Positions 32,304 through 40,992 of a DNA stretch of 49,767 bases are shown one piece after another. Source of the stretch: Deinococcus radiopugnans ATCC 19172. Its GTDB lineage: Bacteria > Deinococcota > Deinococci > Deinococcales > Deinococcaceae. The stretch is from contig NZ_VDMO01000027.1 of the NCBI RefSeq assembly GCF_006335125.1, positions 1-49,767 of the forward strand, given 5' to 3'. The position numbers and the translations under genes are program-made. The stretch's first letter is position 1. Each line of letters opens with the position of its first letter. The notes below the pieces were generated by a model. The model made no database searches. It saw only the letters and a list, made by a program, of their open reading frames with translations, and had not been told where the DNA came from.

Positions 32304-33164
32304 CTACGCCTCGCTGTAGGTCTTTTCGATGGGCATGCCCACGGCGTTGCCCCATTCGGTCCAGCTGCCGTCGTAGTTGCGCACCTTGGGATACCCCAGC
32401 AGCTCGCGCAACACGAACCAGCTGTGGCTGCTGCGCTCGGCGATGCGGCAGTACGCGATCACGTCCTTGTCGGGGGTGACGCCCTCGCCCGCGTACAGTT
32501 CCTTCAGTTCGTCGGCGCTTTTAAAGGTGCCGTCCTCGTTGGTGGCCCGCGCCCAGGGAATGCTGCGGGCGCCGGGAATGTGGCCGCCGCGCAGCACGCC
32601 CTCCTGCGGGTAGTTCGCCATGTGCGTGACCTTGCCCGAGAACTCGTCGGGGCCGCGCACGTCCACCAGCGCGCCCTGGCCGGCCTGCACGCTGTCCAGG
32701 TGCGCCCGAACCTCGTCGCGGTAGGCCCGCAGCGACTCGTCGCGGGTCAACTGGGGGTACGTGGTGGCCTCGTGGCTGGGCGTCTCGGTGCTGACCTCGC
32801 GGCCCTCGGCCATCCACTTCTGGCGGCCGCCGTTCATCAGCTTGAGATTCCCCACGCCGCTGTACGACAGGAACCAGTACGCGTAGGCCGCCCACCAGTT
32901 GCTCTTGTCACCGTACAGAATGATCTGATCGTCGGGCCGGATGCCCAGGCGACCCAGCAGCGCCGCGACCTCGTCGGGGCCGATGAAGTCGCGCTCGACG
33001 GGATGCCAGAAGTCGGTCTGCCAGTCCACCTTGACCGCGCCGGGAATGTGGCCGGTGTCGTACAGCAGGATGTCCTCGTCCACCTCGATCAGGCGCACGC
33101 CGGGGGTGTTCAGGTTCTGGGCCACCCAGTCGGTGTCCACCAGCACGTCTTTTGCATATTCCAT
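32304..33164 (-). CDS. Thiosulfate sulfurtransferase, two-domain rhodanese
   Basis: A 286-residue enzyme moving sulfane sulfur from thiosulfate to an acceptor such as cyanide or a thiol. The inactive N-terminal rhodanese domain (about 5-140) has no loop Cys. The catalytic C-terminal domain (about 155-280) carries Cys239 in [13 protein letters not shown], the CRxxxRSSH loop of the CysA2/SseA type found also in actinobacteria. ATG 33164 has GGAGGT five to six bases upstream. An upstream promoter candidate and a 21-base palindrome lie in the gap to the divergent sufE-like gene. No signal peptide. Confidence 0.9.
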   Translation of the reverse strand: MEYAKDVLVDTDWVAQNLNTPGVRLIEVDEDILLYDTGHIPGAVKVDWQTDFWHPVERDFIGPDEVAALLGRLGIRPDDQIILYGDKSNWWAAYAYWFLSYSGVGNLKLMNGGRQKWMAEGREVSTETPSHEATTYPQLTRDESLRAYRDEVRAHLDSVQAGQGALVDVRGPDEFSGKVTHMANYPQEGVLRGGHIPGARSIPWARATNEDGTFKSADELKELYAGEGVTPDKDVIAYCRIAERSSHSWFVLRELLGYPKVRNYDGSWTEWGNAVGMPIEKTYSEA

Positions 33165-33202
33165 ATGAACCTCCACAGTTCTGATCCACCGTTCTCGGGC
33201 CG

Positions 33203-33230
33203 AGTTTAACCTTCCAGAGTAGTTGACCAA
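33203..33230 (-). promoter_or_regulatory. Candidate promoter of the sulfurtransferase
   Basis: Minus strand: TTGGTC (33225-33230), 16-base spacer, TAAACT (33203-33208). The -35 lies inside the palindrome at 33221-33241. Confidence 0.45.
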
Positions 33231-33241
33231 ACCTGTCAACT
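33221..33241. promoter_or_regulatory. Palindrome between sulfurtransferase and sufE, likely operator
   Basis: AGTTGAC-seven bases-GTCAACT is a perfect inverted repeat between the two divergent sulfur genes. It overlaps the sulfurtransferase -35 box and is about 40 bases from the sufE -10 box, so one regulator could control both. Confidence 0.6.
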
Positions 33242-33277
33242 GGACAGCCCTCACCATAGCGGGCCGGGGCGCGGCGG

Positions 33278-33283
33278 TACAGT
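33278..33283 (+). promoter_or_regulatory. Leaderless-type -10 box for sufE
   Basis: TACAGT, five bases before ATG 33289. Confidence 0.45.
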
Positions 33284-33288
33284 GACGC

Positions 33289-33747
33289 ATGACCTCTGAT
33301 TCCTCCGCCCAACCCGCGCTGCCTGACAAACTCCAGGGCATCGTGAGCATGTTCAAGAGTGCGCCCAAATCGCTGCGCCTGCAGGCCCTGCTGGAGTACA
33401 GCCGTAAACTGCCGCCGTTGCCCGAGAAGTATGTGGAACATCCAGAATTTATGCAGCCGGTGCCCGAATGCACCAGCCCGTTTTTTCTGGTGACCGAGCA
33501 GGACGCCGGCAGCGTGCGGCTGCACTTCAAGGTGCCCGAGGAGGCCCCCACCGTGCGCGGCTACGCGGGCATCCTGCACGAGGCGCTGGACGGCGAGTCG
33601 CCCGAGACGATCCTGAGCGTCCCCGACACCTTCTATATGGACATGGGCCTGTCCGAACTGATCACGCCGATGCGCCTGCGCGGCATGGGCGCGATCCTGA
33701 TGCGGCTGAAGAACGTGGTGCGCGAGGGCAAGAACGCGAAAAGCTAG
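33289..33747 (+). CDS. SufE-family sulfur acceptor protein
   Basis: A 152-residue protein of the SufE/CsdE family, which accepts persulfide sulfur from a cysteine desulfurase for iron-sulfur cluster assembly. Seen: [33 protein letters not shown], the acceptor Cys61 in VPECTSP and [19 protein letters not shown]. Cytoplasmic. No suf operon is adjacent; instead it is divergent from a thiosulfate sulfurtransferase, which could feed or share the sulfur pool (inference). ATG 33289 follows TACAGT by five bases. Confidence 0.88.
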   Translation: MTSDSSAQPALPDKLQGIVSMFKSAPKSLRLQALLEYSRKLPPLPEKYVEHPEFMQPVPECTSPFFLVTEQDAGSVRLHFKVPEEAPTVRGYAGILHEALDGESPETILSVPDTFYMDMGLSELITPMRLRGMGAILMRLKNVVREGKNAKS

Positions 33748-33807
33748 TGCGCCCCCGCCGTCCCACCCTCTCAATCAGACAACAGATGTTGGCGGGAGAG
33801 ATGTTCC

Positions 33808-34353
33808 TTACTGTCCGTCCGGCAGCACCTTATCCAGCGCCAGTGCCATCAGGCCCAGGCCCAGCCCGTAGGCCAGGTGCGCGCCCAGACGATTGATGTG
33901 GCCCCTGGGGGTGGAACCGGCGGGGCCGTCCTGCAGGCCCATCAGCGGCACCAGCCCCTCGTCCATCAGGGCCCACAGGCCGACGCCGAAAGCGGCGGCC
34001 TTCAGCGGCTCACGCGGTCCGGCCAGCGCGCCGTACAGCCCGCCGTTCAGGACGCCCATCCCCCAGTGAACCCCCTCGCTGAGCGCGGTGCGGGTGCCCT
34101 CCTTTTTGGGGGTGTGGCCCTCGGCGGCCTCGTAGGCCAGACGGCCCAGCGCGGCGGTGCTGCTCTCGCCGGGCGCATGCAGCTGCCCCAGCGGGGCGAT
34201 GCTGTGCCGATCCGGGGTGGGCTTGTGGTCGCCGCTGCTCTCGCCCTCGTCGTCCTGCAGCAGCGGGGCCACCCGCGTCCAGTACTGGCCCATCGCCAGC
34301 GTGCCCACGGCCCCACCGACCAGCCCAATCACGATATTTCGGAACAGTGCCAT
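33808..34353 (-). CDS. DUF1440/YagU-like membrane protein
   Basis: A 181-residue protein with an N-terminal hydrophobic segment (NIVIGLVGGAVGTLAMGQYW), a polar central region and three further hydrophobic stretches in about residues 95-175. The pattern VxGxxGGxxGTxxM and a later HWGMGVLNGGLYGAL resemble the DUF1440/YagU inner-membrane family; function unknown (YagU has been linked to acid tolerance). ATG 34353 has TACGAT five bases upstream. It stands alone, converging on sufE. Confidence 0.68.
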   Translation of the reverse strand: MALFRNIVIGLVGGAVGTLAMGQYWTRVAPLLQDDEGESSGDHKPTPDRHSIAPLGQLHAPGESSTAALGRLAYEAAEGHTPKKEGTRTALSEGVHWGMGVLNGGLYGALAGPREPLKAAAFGVGLWALMDEGLVPLMGLQDGPAGSTPRGHINRLGAHLAYGLGLGLMALALDKVLPDGQ

Positions 34354-34358
34354 GCTCC

Positions 34359-34364
34359 ATCGTA
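34359..34364 (-). promoter_or_regulatory. Leaderless-type -10 box for the DUF1440-like gene
   Basis: Minus-strand TACGAT, five bases before ATG 34353. Confidence 0.45.
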
Positions 34365-34459
34365 AGAAGAATTGCTGTTCAGAACGGCAAAGGTAAAGGA
34401 TCGATGGCGGTCTGCCCTGCGGGCGGGTCTGGCCCCCTGCCGCTCCTGTGCGAAGCGTT

Positions 34460-35056
34460 TCAGGGGGCTGCAGGCCGCTGGTGCGCCGCCTTCAGGGCCT
34501 CCAGCGCCTTACCCCGGTGGCTGATCGCCTGTTTCTCGGCCACGCTCATCTCGGCCAGGGTCCGGGTGTCGCCGTCGGGCACGAAGAGGGGATCGTAGCC
34601 GAAGCCGCCCGTGCCGCGGGGGCCTTCCAGCAGGGTGCCGTGCAATTCCCCCCGGTAGGTTTCCACCTGACCGTTGGGATGCGCCAGAATCACCACCGAG
34701 ACGAATTTAGCGCGGCGGTTCGCGTGGCCGCGCAGCTTTTCCAGCAGGTGGATGTTGCGCTCCAGGTCACTGTCGCGTCCCCCGAACCGGGCGCTGTACA
34801 CGCCGGGTTCACCGTTCAGCGCCTCCACCTCGATGCCGCTGTCGTCGGCGATGGCCGCCGTGCGGGTCATCAGGGCCACGGTGCAGGCCTTCAGGGCGGC
34901 GTTTTCCTCGTAGGTTGCCCCCGTTTCCTCGGGCAGGGGCAGACCCTCCAGGGGGCGCAGGTTCCAGCCCAGTCCGGCCAGCGCCTCCCCGATCTCGCGC
35001 ACCTTTCCGGCGTTTCCAGTCGCCACGATTACCTGCATCTGCCCAGAGTTGCTCAC
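34460..35056 (-). CDS. rdgB: XTP/dITP pyrophosphatase (HAM1 family)
   Basis: Removes deaminated purine nucleoside triphosphates (XTP, dITP, ITP) by cleaving off pyrophosphate, keeping them out of DNA and RNA. 198 residues. Seen: VIVATGNAGKVREIGEAL, ETGATYEENAALKA, ADDSGIEVEALNGEPGVYSA, GGFGYDPLFVPDG and the closing ISHRGKAL, all family landmarks. GTG 35056 (VSNSGQMQV) is chosen because TACACT lies six bases before it; ATG 35038 would give 192 residues. The 2H phosphoesterase gene lies 59 bases upstream on the same strand but each has its own -10-like box. Confidence 0.93.
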   Translation of the reverse strand: MSNSGQMQVIVATGNAGKVREIGEALAGLGWNLRPLEGLPLPEETGATYEENAALKACTVALMTRTAAIADDSGIEVEALNGEPGVYSARFGGRDSDLERNIHLLEKLRGHANRRAKFVSVVILAHPNGQVETYRGELHGTLLEGPRGTGGFGYDPLFVPDGDTRTLAEMSVAEKQAISHRGKALEALKAAHQRPAAP

Positions 35057-35062
35057 GCCCAG

Positions 35063-35068
35063 AGTGTA
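35063..35068 (-). promoter_or_regulatory. Leaderless-type -10 box for rdgB
   Basis: Minus-strand TACACT, six bases before GTG 35056. It decides the start against ATG 35038. Confidence 0.5.
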
Positions 35069-35115
35069 GGGGGAAAAACACGGCGGGGGATGGGAAAATC
35101 CGTTCTTCGCACCCC

Positions 35116-35817
35116 TCACCCCCCGCGGGCCGGTCCCAGCGGCAGCTCGGCCCGCACCCGCCAGTGCGTCTCGTCTGCCCTGTGCTCGAACAGGGTCAGG
35201 GCCGTGTAGGTCTGACGGAGAAACGGCGCGACGCGCGCTTCCAGTGCCCGGCTCAGGGCCTGCGGCTCGGCTCCCCGGTAGGGCTGTACCAGGGTGAAAT
35301 GCGGCTGCCAGGTGTCCAGCCCCCGCGGCGTGTGCAGCAGCGTCATGCGGGCGCGCTCGTGCGGCTGACCCCACAGTCCCCGCGCCACCTGGCCGGTGAA
35401 CGGCGAGTCGGTCACGAAGCGCGACAGGCGCGCGAGCAGTAGGGTGTGGGCCACCAGCAGGGCGGGGGAGGGATCCAGGCGCAACACCCAGGTCTCGCCG
35501 CTGTCCCAGACCTCGATTCTTCCGTTCGTCAGGGACAGGTCCGCGTCCGGCGACAGGCACGCGGCGCAGGCCCGCGCCTCAGCCTCGATGTCAGGCCACC
35601 ACCCCGGATCGGTCCCGAAACCTTCCACCACGGTCAGGTGAAACCCGAACGGCCCGGCGTCGGTCTGCCATTCCGGGCGCAGGAAGGCGGGTCGTGGCAC
35701 CTCCCGCTGCGCGCGCACATCAAAGCCCAAGAGCTCGGTCCCCATGCGGTACAGCGCCGTATCGGCAGGCGGGCACAGGTAGACGGCGAAGCGCGTGCTG
35801 GCGTCGGGGTCTGACAT
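35116..35817 (-). CDS. 2H phosphoesterase superfamily protein (DUF1045-like)
   Basis: A 233-residue protein with the two H-x-T motifs of the 2H superfamily: H60-L-T62 (FGFHLTVVEGF) and H173-F-T175 (QPHFTLVQPY). The family includes RNA ligase-like and cyclic phosphodiesterase enzymes acting on 2',3' or 1'',2'' cyclic phosphates. The arrangement and length resemble DUF1045 proteins, often near phosphonate genes, but no such genes are here. Soluble, no signal peptide. ATG 35817 has CACAAT five bases upstream. Confidence 0.75.
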   Translation of the reverse strand: MSDPDASTRFAVYLCPPADTALYRMGTELLGFDVRAQREVPRPAFLRPEWQTDAGPFGFHLTVVEGFGTDPGWWPDIEAEARACAACLSPDADLSLTNGRIEVWDSGETWVLRLDPSPALLVAHTLLLARLSRFVTDSPFTGQVARGLWGQPHERARMTLLHTPRGLDTWQPHFTLVQPYRGAEPQALSRALEARVAPFLRQTYTALTLFEHRADETHWRVRAELPLGPARGG

Positions 35818-35968
35818 AGGGAATTGTGGCAGATGGCCGCGTGGCGCTGGCCGCCTGAGCTGCGCTGCGCCGTTGCCTCATCCCCCGCCGGGCTGGAGAG
35901 AATGGGCCTGCGCCCTAATGAAGATCGGGTCCTCTTGAGGCGGCCCAACTCGTCTATAGTGGACCCTC

Positions 35969-37177
35969 ATGCCCCTCGGTCCCCGCATGCTGTCGTTTCT
36001 TTTGCCCAGCGTTCTGCTCGCCGCTTCCACGGGCGAGGCCCAGACCATTCGCTACGACAAGCCCATCGTGATCCGCAAGGGCGGCACCTACCGGGGCAAT
36101 TGGCAGAGCCTGGACCCCAAGGTTCCGGCGGTGACCGTGGCCACCAGTCAGCGGGTGATCATCGAGAAGTCCAACATCCAGAGCAAGGGCACGCTGATCT
36201 ACACCGCATTTACCAACGCCAACCTCACGATCCGCAACACCAGGGGCGTGGCCCTGAATCCGGACCGGCCCCTCAAGGAGCACCGTTATCCGGGCCGCTT
36301 TCTGGCGGCCGAGGAATTCAAGAACATTGTGGTGGAAAACAATGAGCTGATCGGAACCTCGGGGATCTACCTGCGAGACTACAGGGGAACAGCGAAACTG
36401 GGGGAGACGGTCAAGATTCTGCGCAACAAGGCGCGCAACATTGATGGGCGCTACAGCGTGGGCGTGGGCCGGTATTCGGACAAGGAATACCGGCTGGTGC
36501 AGTTCGTGCAGTTCAACGCCGTCCGGAAGATCAGCGGCGCAGAGATCGCGTGGAACGAGGTGATCAACGAACCTGGCAAGAGCCGTCCCGAGGAAAACAT
36601 CAACATGTACCTGTCCAGCGGCGTGCCCAGCAGCCGGATCAAGATTCATGACAATTACATTCAGGGGGCCTACGCGGTCAACCCACGGGTCAACACATAC
36701 GCCGGCGGCGGCATCAATGCTGCGGACGGCAGCGCCAAGACCGTGGCCCAGGCGGCAGGCCATATCCTGGTCTACAGAAACCAGATCGTCTCGACGTCGA
36801 ACAACGGCATCGCCGTGTCTGCGGGGCACGACATTGAGGTCTACCACAACCGCGTGATCTCCAGTGGGTATCTGCCCAGCGGCGCGCCCATTCCGGCCCA
36901 GAACGTCGGCCTGTACGTGTGGGACGCGCGCGGCGACAAGGCCAGAAACACCTTTTTCAACATCTCGGTGCATGACAATCTGGTGGGCTGGAGCAAACCG
37001 CTGAGTGGCCGCGAGGCGCAGAACCCCACCTGGTTTCCCGACTGTGAGCCGGGCAAGTGCTATGGCAATCGGGTCGTGCCCGGACGCGTCACCCTGACCA
37101 TGGAGCGTGAGGAGTACACCCGCTGGCAGAACAAACTGAAGTCGGCAGGGATCAAGGTGGGGCTGCTGTCTAAATAG
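35969..37177 (+). CDS. Secreted right-handed beta-helix protein
   Basis: A 402-residue protein with a Sec signal peptide (cleavage near GEAQ-TIRY, residue 25) and a body of short repeating strands rich in Asn and Ile (IVVENNELIGTSGIYLRD, ILRNKARNIDG, IKIHDNYIQGAYAVN, ILVYRNQIVSTSNNGIAV, IEVYHNRVISSG). That Asn-ladder pattern is typical of parallel beta-helix proteins such as polysaccharide lyases and phage tailspikes. Two Cys near residues 352-358 (DCEPGKC) may form a disulfide. Catalytic residues cannot be assigned. TATAGT lies eight bases before ATG 35969. The body is visibly more AT-rich than its neighbours. Confidence 0.75.
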   Translation: MPLGPRMLSFLLPSVLLAASTGEAQTIRYDKPIVIRKGGTYRGNWQSLDPKVPAVTVATSQRVIIEKSNIQSKGTLIYTAFTNANLTIRNTRGVALNPDRPLKEHRYPGRFLAAEEFKNIVVENNELIGTSGIYLRDYRGTAKLGETVKILRNKARNIDGRYSVGVGRYSDKEYRLVQFVQFNAVRKISGAEIAWNEVINEPGKSRPEENINMYLSSGVPSSRIKIHDNYIQGAYAVNPRVNTYAGGGINAADGSAKTVAQAAGHILVYRNQIVSTSNNGIAVSAGHDIEVYHNRVISSGYLPSGAPIPAQNVGLYVWDARGDKARNTFFNISVHDNLVGWSKPLSGREAQNPTWFPDCEPGKCYGNRVVPGRVTLTMEREEYTRWQNKLKSAGIKVGLLSK

Positions 37178-37444
37178 CGCCTGTGCGCGGCCAGATTTCC
37201 GGGAACCCGATACGCCTGGGCGCTGCCGTGGTGAGCTGGACCCGTGTTGTCCTCACGCGGATGCGGCATAGTGGGGGCGAACGCAGGTGTCTGTTGCCTG
37301 CTGGTGCCTTTTGCCGGAGGTGCCTGGACTGCACGTTCGCTGAGATCTCCGCAGTCTGACACGGCCCTCCCGCCCTATCCTCTGACGCTTCTTCCTCCGC
37401 CGACTTCCGGCGCGTCCCGCCGTGGACGCCTCCATAGGACCCCC

Positions 37445-39019
37445 ATGACCCGAACCCGTACCCCAGACCGTCCCCAGAACGAACAGCGCCCCCAGGCCGA
37501 GCCGCAGGACCGCGCTCAGCGTGCGGCGGCCCCTCGCGGCGAAACCCCTTCCCCCGGTCAGGTTGCGCCTGTGGCCGACTGGCACGCCATGCTGGGCGGC
37601 CGCACGCCCACCCCGGTGCAGGCCGGGGCCATCCCCGCACTCCTGAGTGGGCGCGACGTGATCACCACCGCCCGCACCGGCAGCGGCAAGACATTGGCCT
37701 TTCTGATTCCGGCCGCCGCGCGCGGCATCGGCATGAAGGAGGTGCGCGGCATCCGCCCCGAGGTGCTGGTGGTCACGCCCACCCGCGAGCTGGCCGTGCA
37801 GATCCGCGACGTGGCCCGCGAACTGGGCATGACCGCCGGGCGCATCACCGGGGGCATCACGCCGGGGCAGACCCGCAGCGAGGCGACGGGCAAGGGCCTG
37901 ATCTCCGGCACGCCGGGCCGCCTCAAGGACCTGATCAGCCGCCGCGAACTGAACCTCGCTGGCCTGCGCTACGTGGTGCTGGACGAGGCCGACGAACTGC
38001 TGTCGCTGGGCTTCCTGAAGGACGTGGGCGACATCCTGCGCTCCGCGCAGACCCAGAGTCAGGCCCAGAACGGACAAAAACTGCAGATCGCGATGGCCTC
38101 GGCCACCTTTCCCGGCGAAATCCGCACGGTGGCCCAGCAGTTCATGGTCAACCCCGAGCGCATCGACATCGCGCCCGCCGCCCGCGCCGAGCAGGGCAAC
38201 CCCGACGACATCCTGGGCGGGGCGACCGGGGCCACGCACCTGCTGGTGCACACCACGCGCGACGACGTGATGGACGTGGCCGCCGAGCAGATTCGTGAGG
38301 CGCTGCGGGCGCCGGGCGGCTGTGTGGTGGTCTTTTCGCGCACCAAGTCGCTGGTCAAACGCCGCGCCGAACGGCTGGAGGGCATGCTGCCGGGCGAGAT
38401 CGTCAGCCCACTGCAGGGCAACATGGACCAGAAAAAGCGCGAGCGCACCATGGCCCTGCTGCGCGAGGGCAAATCCCGCGTACTGGTCGCCACCGACATC
38501 GCCGGACGCGGTATCGACCTGCCCGAGGTGCGCCTCGTGATTCACATGGACGTGGCGCAGACCGCCGAGGACCACGTCCACCGTTCGGGCCGCACCGCCC
38601 GCGCCGGCCGTCCTGGCGTGAACCTGGTGCTGCTGATTCCCGAACAGCGTGGGCTGTGGCAGACGGTGCGCCGGGGGCTGCCGCCCGCGCTGCACCCGCC
38701 GCTGACCCCCCAAGAGGGACAGGTCGACCGCGCCATTCAGGAGAAACAGGGCCGCGGCTCCGGCAACGGCCTGATGCCCGGCGAGAGCGGCGGCGGACGT
38801 GGCCGGGGCCAGGGCGGCGGTCAGGGTCGAGGCGGACAGGGCGGCGGCCAGTCGCGTGGTCAGGCCCAGGGACGTGGACAGACGGAGCATTCCGACCGGG
38901 GCGGGCGCGGCGCGCAGGCCTCGGGGCAGCGCCGCTTTGAATCCGGCGGTGCTGGCACAGGTGCGGGGCGCGTGGGGCCGCAGCCTGCGCGGGGGCGGGG
39001 TGGACGCGGGCGCGGCTAA
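37445..39019 (+). CDS. DEAD-box RNA helicase with Gly/Arg-rich tail
   Basis: A 524-residue ATP-dependent RNA helicase. Motifs in order: Q motif RTPTPVQAGAIP, Walker A TGSGKT (78-83), PTRELA, TPGRL, DEAD near residue 181, SAT, then in domain 2 VFSRTK, ATDIAGRGIDLP and HRSGRTARAG. Residues 1-45 are polar and disordered. The last 85 residues are a Gly/Arg/Gln-rich tail (repeats of GGQGRG type) likely to bind RNA non-specifically. Cold-shock and ribosome-assembly roles are usual. ATG 37445 begins homology; the 267-base gap upstream may hold a long leader. A strong terminator follows. Confidence 0.92.
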   Translation: MTRTRTPDRPQNEQRPQAEPQDRAQRAAAPRGETPSPGQVAPVADWHAMLGGRTPTPVQAGAIPALLSGRDVITTARTGSGKTLAFLIPAAARGIGMKEVRGIRPEVLVVTPTRELAVQIRDVARELGMTAGRITGGITPGQTRSEATGKGLISGTPGRLKDLISRRELNLAGLRYVVLDEADELLSLGFLKDVGDILRSAQTQSQAQNGQKLQIAMASATFPGEIRTVAQQFMVNPERIDIAPAARAEQGNPDDILGGATGATHLLVHTTRDDVMDVAAEQIREALRAPGGCVVVFSRTKSLVKRRAERLEGMLPGEIVSPLQGNMDQKKRERTMALLREGKSRVLVATDIAGRGIDLPEVRLVIHMDVAQTAEDHVHRSGRTARAGRPGVNLVLLIPEQRGLWQTVRRGLPPALHPPLTPQEGQVDRAIQEKQGRGSGNGLMPGESGGGRGRGQGGGQGRGGQGGGQSRGQAQGRGQTEHSDRGGRGAQASGQRRFESGGAGTGAGRVGPQPARGRGGRGRG

Positions 39020-39026
39020 CCGCCGA

Positions 39027-39073
39027 GCCAAAGAAGGACGGGCGCGAGGATTGGCCCGTCCTTCTTCTTTGGC
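39027..39073 (+). terminator. Terminator-like hairpin after the helicase gene
   Basis: GCCAAAGAAGGACGGGC pairs with GCCCGTCCTTCTTCTTTGGC, with a three-base bulge and a ten-base loop. The A/T-rich base supplies T-tracts on either strand. Confidence 0.75.
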
Positions 39074-39373
39074 AGGCAATGGAGCGTTGAGCCCTGGCCT
39101 GTCGGATGGCCTTCTGGATTACGGCGGGTGCGCGGCCGGAGCGTCATTCGGGCAGCCCCACCCCCCAGCCCTCATCCCCAGGGGGGCCGGGGGAGCGGCG
39201 CTGCACTGGGCAGGAGGAGTGGGCCTGGAGGGCGGGAGAGGGCGGCGGCCTCCAGGTCTGATGCCCGGCTCCGTGACGCTGCGTTCGGCCCGTGCGCTAC
39301 GCGCCCGACGGCCTTCGGTTGCTGTTTCGGTGGAGTGGAGGGGGCGGCTTCTTCCCCTGATTGCCAGTTCTGT
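39074..39373. other. Convergent intergenic region, no gene seen
   Basis: GC-rich sequence between the helicase terminator and the stop of the M32 peptidase. It contains C- and G-runs near 39165-39200 but no coding signal or clear second terminator. Confidence 0.4.
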
Positions 39374-40891
39374 TCAGCTCACCCCGTACAGCTCCCCGTA
39401 CTTCTCGCGCAGGTACTTCAGGTACGGCTCCACGGTCATGGCCTGCCCGGTGGCCCGCTCCACCAGTTCGGCGGGTTTGTACAGCTTGCCGGGCGCATAC
39501 ACGTTTTCTTTCAACCAGCCGTGCAGGCGGGAAAAGTCGGCGCGGGCGATGTCGCCCTCCAGGCCCGGATTGGCCGCCTCGGCAGCGGCGTAGAACTGCG
39601 CGCTCAGGACGTTGCCCAGCGTGTAGCCCTGAAAGGCCCCGCCGATGCTGCCGAAGTACCAGTGGACGTCCTGCAAGACCCCGTTCACGTCGCTGGGGGC
39701 GCGCAGGCCCAGGTTCTGCTGATAGGCGGCGTGCCACGCGTCGTTCAGGTCACGCACGGTCAGCGTGCCGCCCAGCAACTGGCGCTCCAGCTCGTAGCGG
39801 GTGATGACGTGCAGGTTGTAGGTCAGCTCGTCGGCGTCGGTGCGGATGAGAGAACGGGCCACGGTGTTCACGGCGCGGTGCATCTCCTCCTCGGACACGT
39901 CCGCGAGCTGCTCGGGAAAGGCGTCGCGGAACTTGCCGAAGTAGGCGGCCCAGAACGCACGGCTGCGCCCCACCTGGTTTTCCCAGAGCCGCGACTGGCT
40001 CTCGTGCACCCCGGCGCTGACGCCGCCGCCGATGGGCGTGCCCAGGAAGTCGTCCCGGACGCCCTGCTCGTACATGGCGTGCCCGGACTCGTGCAACGTG
40101 GAGTACAGCGCCTCGCCCGGATCATTCGTCTTGACGCGGGTGGTGATGCGCACGTCGTGGCCGCCCAGCCGAGTCATGAAGGGGTGGTGCGTCAGATCCT
40201 GGCGGCCCTGCGTGAAGTCATAACCGTAATCGCGGATCACCGCTTCGCCGAAGGCCAGCTGCGCCCCGCTGTCGTAATGGCGGCCCAGGAAGTCGGTGCG
40301 GGGCGGCCCAGCCCCAATCACGGCGTCGGCCAGCGGCACCAGCGCTTCACGCAGTTTGCTGAACACGTCGCCTACCTGCTGGGCCGTCATGCCCTCGTCG
40401 GACTGATCGATGAAGTAGTCCATCGGATCGCTGAATTCGGGAAAGTAGGCGGCCGCCTGAAGGCTGAAGTCGCGCGACTTTTCCAGATACGGCACCATGC
40501 GCGCGAAGTCGTTGTCGGGCCGCGCCGTCGTCCACGCGCTGTAGCTGTCGCCGCCGTGCTGGCTCCAGGCGGCCACGAAATCGGCGGGCAGGCGGGTGGC
40601 CTCCTCGAAGTTCTTGCGGGCCACGGCCACCATGCGCGTCTGCGCGGGCGAGAGATCGCTGCGGTTCTGCGCCCCGTCCAGCAGCCTGCCGTACTCGGCG
40701 TCGGTGGCGCGGGCATGGGCCAGGCGCGACAGCAGCGACTGCTGGCGCGAGCGCCCCGCCGCCGCCCCGGCGGGCAGATAGGTGCTCTGGTCCCAGCCCA
40801 GCAGCGAGCCGATGCCGCCCAGATCGGCCAGTTCCTGCCAGCGGGTCTGGAGGGCTTCCCATGCGGTGTCCGTGGCGGGTGTGGAGGTCAT
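39374..40891 (-). CDS. Carboxypeptidase Taq (M32 metallopeptidase)
   Basis: A 505-residue zinc carboxypeptidase of the thermostable carboxypeptidase family first found in Thermus aquaticus. The zinc site HESGH (an HEXXH motif, near residue 268) is followed by AMYEQG, with GGVSAGVHESQSRLWEN about 30 residues further containing the third ligand Glu. The N-terminal half is helical, with LLGWDQSTYLP. No signal peptide; cytosolic trimming of peptides is expected. ATG 40891 follows TACCCT by six bases. Divergent from an S9 peptidase, suggesting a peptide-breakdown pair. Confidence 0.92.
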   Translation of the reverse strand: MTSTPATDTAWEALQTRWQELADLGGIGSLLGWDQSTYLPAGAAAGRSRQQSLLSRLAHARATDAEYGRLLDGAQNRSDLSPAQTRMVAVARKNFEEATRLPADFVAAWSQHGGDSYSAWTTARPDNDFARMVPYLEKSRDFSLQAAAYFPEFSDPMDYFIDQSDEGMTAQQVGDVFSKLREALVPLADAVIGAGPPRTDFLGRHYDSGAQLAFGEAVIRDYGYDFTQGRQDLTHHPFMTRLGGHDVRITTRVKTNDPGEALYSTLHESGHAMYEQGVRDDFLGTPIGGGVSAGVHESQSRLWENQVGRSRAFWAAYFGKFRDAFPEQLADVSEEEMHRAVNTVARSLIRTDADELTYNLHVITRYELERQLLGGTLTVRDLNDAWHAAYQQNLGLRAPSDVNGVLQDVHWYFGSIGGAFQGYTLGNVLSAQFYAAAEAANPGLEGDIARADFSRLHGWLKENVYAPGKLYKPAELVERATGQAMTVEPYLKYLREKYGELYGVS

Positions 40892-40897
40892 GGCGTG

Positions 40898-40903
40898 AGG
40901 GTA
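40898..40903 (-). promoter_or_regulatory. Leaderless-type -10 box for the M32 gene
   Basis: Minus-strand TACCCT, six bases before ATG 40891. Confidence 0.5.
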
Positions 40904-40927
40904 GCGCAGGGACGCTAGCTGCCCCGC

Positions 40928-40943
40928 TAGGCCGATTGGCCTA
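40928..40943. promoter_or_regulatory. Small palindrome between two peptidase genes
   Basis: TAGGCC-GATT-GGCCTA lies midway between the divergent M32 and S9 peptidase genes and could be an operator shared by both. Confidence 0.35.
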
Positions 40944-40992
40944 CCATGCTTCCCGCGCCGTGCCCCCGGCCCGGTATGAAACACTCCCTCAC

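Noticed and set aside
37244..37444. Sixty-seven extra N-terminal residues on the DEAD-box helicase
   Set aside because: The extension has no helicase similarity and mixes Cys/Gly/Pro in a way unlike the rest; ATG 37445 fits better.
38760..39015. Glycine-rich repeat region of the helicase as a separate repeat element
   Set aside because: It is in frame with the helicase and is a normal low-complexity RNA-binding tail.
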